Shown here: positions 61,901 to 64,000 of the stretch, piece by piece | How positions within the stretch are numbered: position 1 is the first letter of the stretch | How the letters are laid out: each line of letters starts with the position of its first letter | From: JAWCLZ01 sp038850275 | GTDB lineage: Archaea > Halobacteriota > JAWCLZ01 | Assembly (NCBI GenBank): GCA_038850275.1 | Contig: JAWCLZ010000002.1 | Location: 61,997 to 125,996, forward strand | Direction of reading: 5' to 3' | DNA: 64,000 bases | Translations under genes and position numbers: made by a program | The notes under the pieces: generated by a model | The model's database searches: none | What the model was told of the DNA's origin: nothing | The model's input: the letters and a program-made list of their open reading frames with translations, nothing else

Positions 61901-62545
61901 ATGGAAGTTGATAAGGTCAATGAAGTTGCAATGGAAATCGATGTTGAATCAGAGGTAATGGAGAAGGTGCTTCAACTTGCTAAGAGACTTGCCAAAGCTA
62001 AAAAGGGCGCGCTTTTCATTATAACTCCAAGGGAGCTAGCAGAGGGTACTTATGAATGTCAATATCCTCAATTGATATTCGGAGGCACATTGCTATCAAA
62101 AGGCATGGATGTAGTGCTTGAGAGGCTCGCTACCCTCGATGGAGCTATTTATTTAACTAAAAATGGTGAGGTAATAGCGTATGGAGCTAGGGTTTTAAAA
62201 ACCTCAACTATGTATGGATTTGGCACTAGGCACGCTGCAGCTAAAGGTATTACTGAATATAGTGATAAGATAACTGCAGTTTTAATTTCAGAGGAAAGTG
62301 GTTGGATAAAGGTTTTTCAAAAAGGCAATGTTACTCTTGAAACTGATGCAATTGAAGTTAGCCCTTCGATAATGAAGAAACTAGCTACATATTTAACTAA
62401 GCATGACACTGCTATTCTCGTCTCAGCTGGGATAAGTGCTGCAACTTTGGGTTTAGGTGCAATTGGCGTGATAGTGGTTGGAGGTACCTATTTGGTGGTA
62501 AAAAGCGCTTTTTCAACCATTTCCTCAATACTTAAAGAGAAGTGA
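61901..62545 (+). CDS. dacZ: Diadenylate cyclase-like protein (DacZ type) with C-terminal membrane segment
   Basis: 214 residues. The DAC (DisA_N) domain has the D80-G-A motif (LDGAIYL) and GTRHAAAKG with R110-H111, where the usual third residue Arg of the RHR motif is Ala. DAC domains make cyclic di-AMP from ATP; archaeal DacZ is the standalone form. A hydrophobic stretch at residues ~170-200 (VSAGISAATLGLGAIGVIVV) suggests a membrane anchor. It overlaps the next membrane-protein gene by 4 bp. Confidence 0.8.
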   Translation: MEVDKVNEVAMEIDVESEVMEKVLQLAKRLAKAKKGALFIITPRELAEGTYECQYPQLIFGGTLLSKGMDVVLERLATLDGAIYLTKNGEVIAYGARVLKTSTMYGFGTRHAAAKGITEYSDKITAVLISEESGWIKVFQKGNVTLETDAIEVSPSIMKKLATYLTKHDTAILVSAGISAATLGLGAIGVIVVGGTYLVVKSAFSTISSILKEK

Positions 62546-63219
62546 AAATGTTCATTCATCCACGTGTTGAGGCACGATATATAGCTTTGCTTTTTTCCTT
62601 AATATTATTGCTTTCCTTACTCTTGATTCTAGAGCTAATTGGCCATGCTTTTAGAAAAATTGGCTTCTCTCCATTTTATTCAGTGTTTTTTCTATTTCTG
62701 TCACTTTTAGGAAGCTATGTGAATATTCCCATTTCTGAAGTTACCTCCAGAGAGCCAATTGTATCAAATCGAGTAATTGATTTCTACTGGTTTAAATATA
62801 TAATTCCAACTATAGAAGTGGAGAGGCGCACTATAATAGCTATAAACTTAGGGGGAGCTGTGGTTCCAATAGCTATTTCCCTGTTCCTAGCAACTAAGCT
62901 AAGCTTAATTGAAGTGCTATTAGGAGTATCCATAATGAGCTTGCTCATTCATTTAATAGCTAGGCCTGTGAAAGGACTAGGGATAGCTATTCCACCTTTA
63001 ATTCCACCAATTTTAGCAGCCGCTTTAGGGGTTTTGATTGCCCCTTCAAATGCTCCCTTGCTTGCCTATATATCTGGAACATTAGGCTGTCTCATAGGTG
63101 CTGATCTACTAAATTTGAAGAAAATCCCATACTTAGGAGCTAGAATGGCGTCGATTGGGGGAGCTGGAACTTTTGATGGAATATTTTTAACTGGAGTAAT
63201 AGCTGTATTACTAACTTAA
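62542..63219 (+). CDS. DUF1614 integral membrane protein
   Basis: 225-residue polytopic membrane protein of the DUF1614 group found in methanogenic and related archaea. It has about six or seven hydrophobic segments, with NLGGAVVPIAISLFL and GGAGTFDGIFLTG as typical conserved stretches. The function is unknown. It starts at GTG 62542 within the end of the DAC gene, so the two are translationally coupled, which suggests a shared role in c-di-AMP or membrane stress. Confidence 0.85.
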   Translation: MKMFIHPRVEARYIALLFSLILLLSLLLILELIGHAFRKIGFSPFYSVFFLFLSLLGSYVNIPISEVTSREPIVSNRVIDFYWFKYIIPTIEVERRTIIAINLGGAVVPIAISLFLATKLSLIEVLLGVSIMSLLIHLIARPVKGLGIAIPPLIPPILAAALGVLIAPSNAPLLAYISGTLGCLIGADLLNLKKIPYLGARMASIGGAGTFDGIFLTGVIAVLLT

Positions 63220-63262
63220 AATAAACTTAAAAAATAAAGAATTTAGAAAGCTTAAATTTGAA

Positions 63263-64000
63263 ATGAATTCACTCCAATTATTAAGGACAATTAGAGCTAA
63301 AATTAAAAAAGCCCCGGTTGTTCTCTGCCATAGTATAACCAATAGATGCAACTTGCGCTGTAAATTCTGCCCATTCTGGAGAGAGACCAAGCTTCCTGAG
63401 CTTTCATTTGAAGAGATAAAGAATTTAATAGACCAAGGAGTAGCCCTTGGAGCTATAATCTACAATGTTTGGGGAGGGGAGCCTTTAATTAGAGAAGACC
63501 TTGCAAGTTGCCTTAGATATGCAAAGAAAAGAGGTATGATTAACTTCTTAATAACCAATGGCATACTCCTTGAGGAGCGAATCGATGAAATTGCATCTGA
63601 TTTAGACTACCTTGCTATCTCCATAGATGGCATTGAAACTTATAATGAACTACGCATTGGCGGAGAGCTTAGCAAAGTGCTAAGGGGATTGGAACTTGCT
63701 TCTAAAAAATCTTCTAAATATAAATTCAAAACAGCTATAAACTGCGTTATTACAAATAAAAATTTAGCTGAGTTAGAAAAATTAGTTAAAATTGCAGAGA
63801 GCTATCGTGTAGGAATATTATTTGAACCAGTTCATGAGTATGAAGAACTATCCAATGAAACTTGGCAAGAGCTTGGGATTCGAAATCTCGTCGAATATCG
63901 TAGAGCTATAGATCGCTTGATTGAGCTTAAAAAAAATCATAGGATATTGAACTCAATTGCATATTTAAAGATGATTCGCGATCTAAAGCCAGATTTCAAG
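63263..64000 (+). CDS. Radical SAM protein, partial (runs off window)
   Basis: 246 codons are visible from ATG 63263 to the window edge with no stop. The SAM motif is C29-x3-C33-x2-C36 (CNLRCKFCPF), followed by VWGGEPLIRE, TNGILL and ISIDGIE, which are typical of MoaA/PqqE/SPASM-like radical SAM enzymes that bind a peptide or other substrate. The C-terminal part with any SPASM cysteines is outside. The substrate is unknown. It begins 43 bp after the DUF1614 gene. Confidence 0.85.
   Translation, partial: MNSLQLLRTIRAKIKKAPVVLCHSITNRCNLRCKFCPFWRETKLPELSFEEIKNLIDQGVALGAIIYNVWGGEPLIREDLASCLRYAKKRGMINFLITNGILLEERIDEIASDLDYLAISIDGIETYNELRIGGELSKVLRGLELASKKSSKYKFKTAINCVITNKNLAELEKLVKIAESYRVGILFEPVHEYEELSNETWQELGIRNLVEYRRAIDRLIELKKNHRILNSIAYLKMIRDLKPDFK

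Overview
This window is a piece of an archaeal chromosome, A+T-rich by eye. The transcription and translation genes are archaeal throughout: split RNA polymerase A'/A'', RpoH, L30e, L37e, LSm, Alba, RPA-type single-strand binding proteins, aEF-1A/aEF-2, archaeal GluRS and a Bud32 kinase. The C1 genes (formylmethanofuran dehydrogenase DBAC, the methanopterin enzyme MptA) and the surface-protein sorting tails (PGF-CTERM, PEF-CTERM) point to a methanogenic or methane/alkane-oxidising euryarchaeote. My best guess is a Syntrophoarchaeia/ANME-1-like lineage, but no mcr gene is present to prove it. A 10-N gap inside the EF-1A gene shows this is a scaffold, probably a metagenome-assembled genome. I saw no rRNA genes, insertion sequences, CRISPR arrays or prophage.

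Layout. 1-5.9 kb: start of bud32, an AmrS-type radical SAM protein, GluRS, a LarA homologue with an Lrp regulator and a Nudix hydrolase. 6-8.1 kb: a PAS-only sensor and a receiver-domain protein. 8.1-18.5 kb: alba, a DRG GTPase, mptA, two RPA-type proteins plus an RPA-associated protein, an ADP-forming acyl-CoA synthetase subunit, a sugar nucleotidyltransferase, purF, and LSm with L37e. 18.6-25.2 kb: PUA protein, APS-kinase-like protein, FBPase/IMPase, HAD phosphatase, transglutaminase-like protein, universal stress protein, a degenerate cis-prenyltransferase and a polyprenol-kinase/DUF92 fusion. 25.2-34.6 kb is a surface block: a PGF-CTERM protein, tRNA-Pro, and an operon of five pilin-like proteins including a 1394-residue vWA/PA14 adhesin. 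34.6-39.7 kb: radical SAM proteins flank an unusual FeS/FwdB-like/FwdD-like module, followed by a presenilin-type protease. 39.7-44.9 kb: a Nog1-like GTPase and the canonical fwdDBAC operon. 45-47.3 kb: a VapBC pair, a PEF-CTERM protein, a broken DUF5752 gene and a methyltransferase. 47.3-60.5 kb: one long minus-strand string reading tRNA-Lys, rpoH, rpoB, rpoA1, rpoA2, L30e, nusA, S12, S7, aEF-2, aEF-1A, S10. 60.6-64 kb: a beta-CASP nuclease, a diadenylate cyclase, a DUF1614 membrane protein and a partial radical SAM gene.

Most interesting are: the second Fwd-like module, whose B subunit keeps all FeS cysteines and the fold but has Tyr where the canonical copy has the tungsten/molybdenum-ligating Cys; the adhesin whose vWA domain is split by about 790 inserted residues; a cis-prenyltransferase homologue that has lost its catalytic motifs, next to a polyprenol-kinase-like fusion; a PAS protein with no standard start codon; and short direct duplications recurring at gene boundaries.
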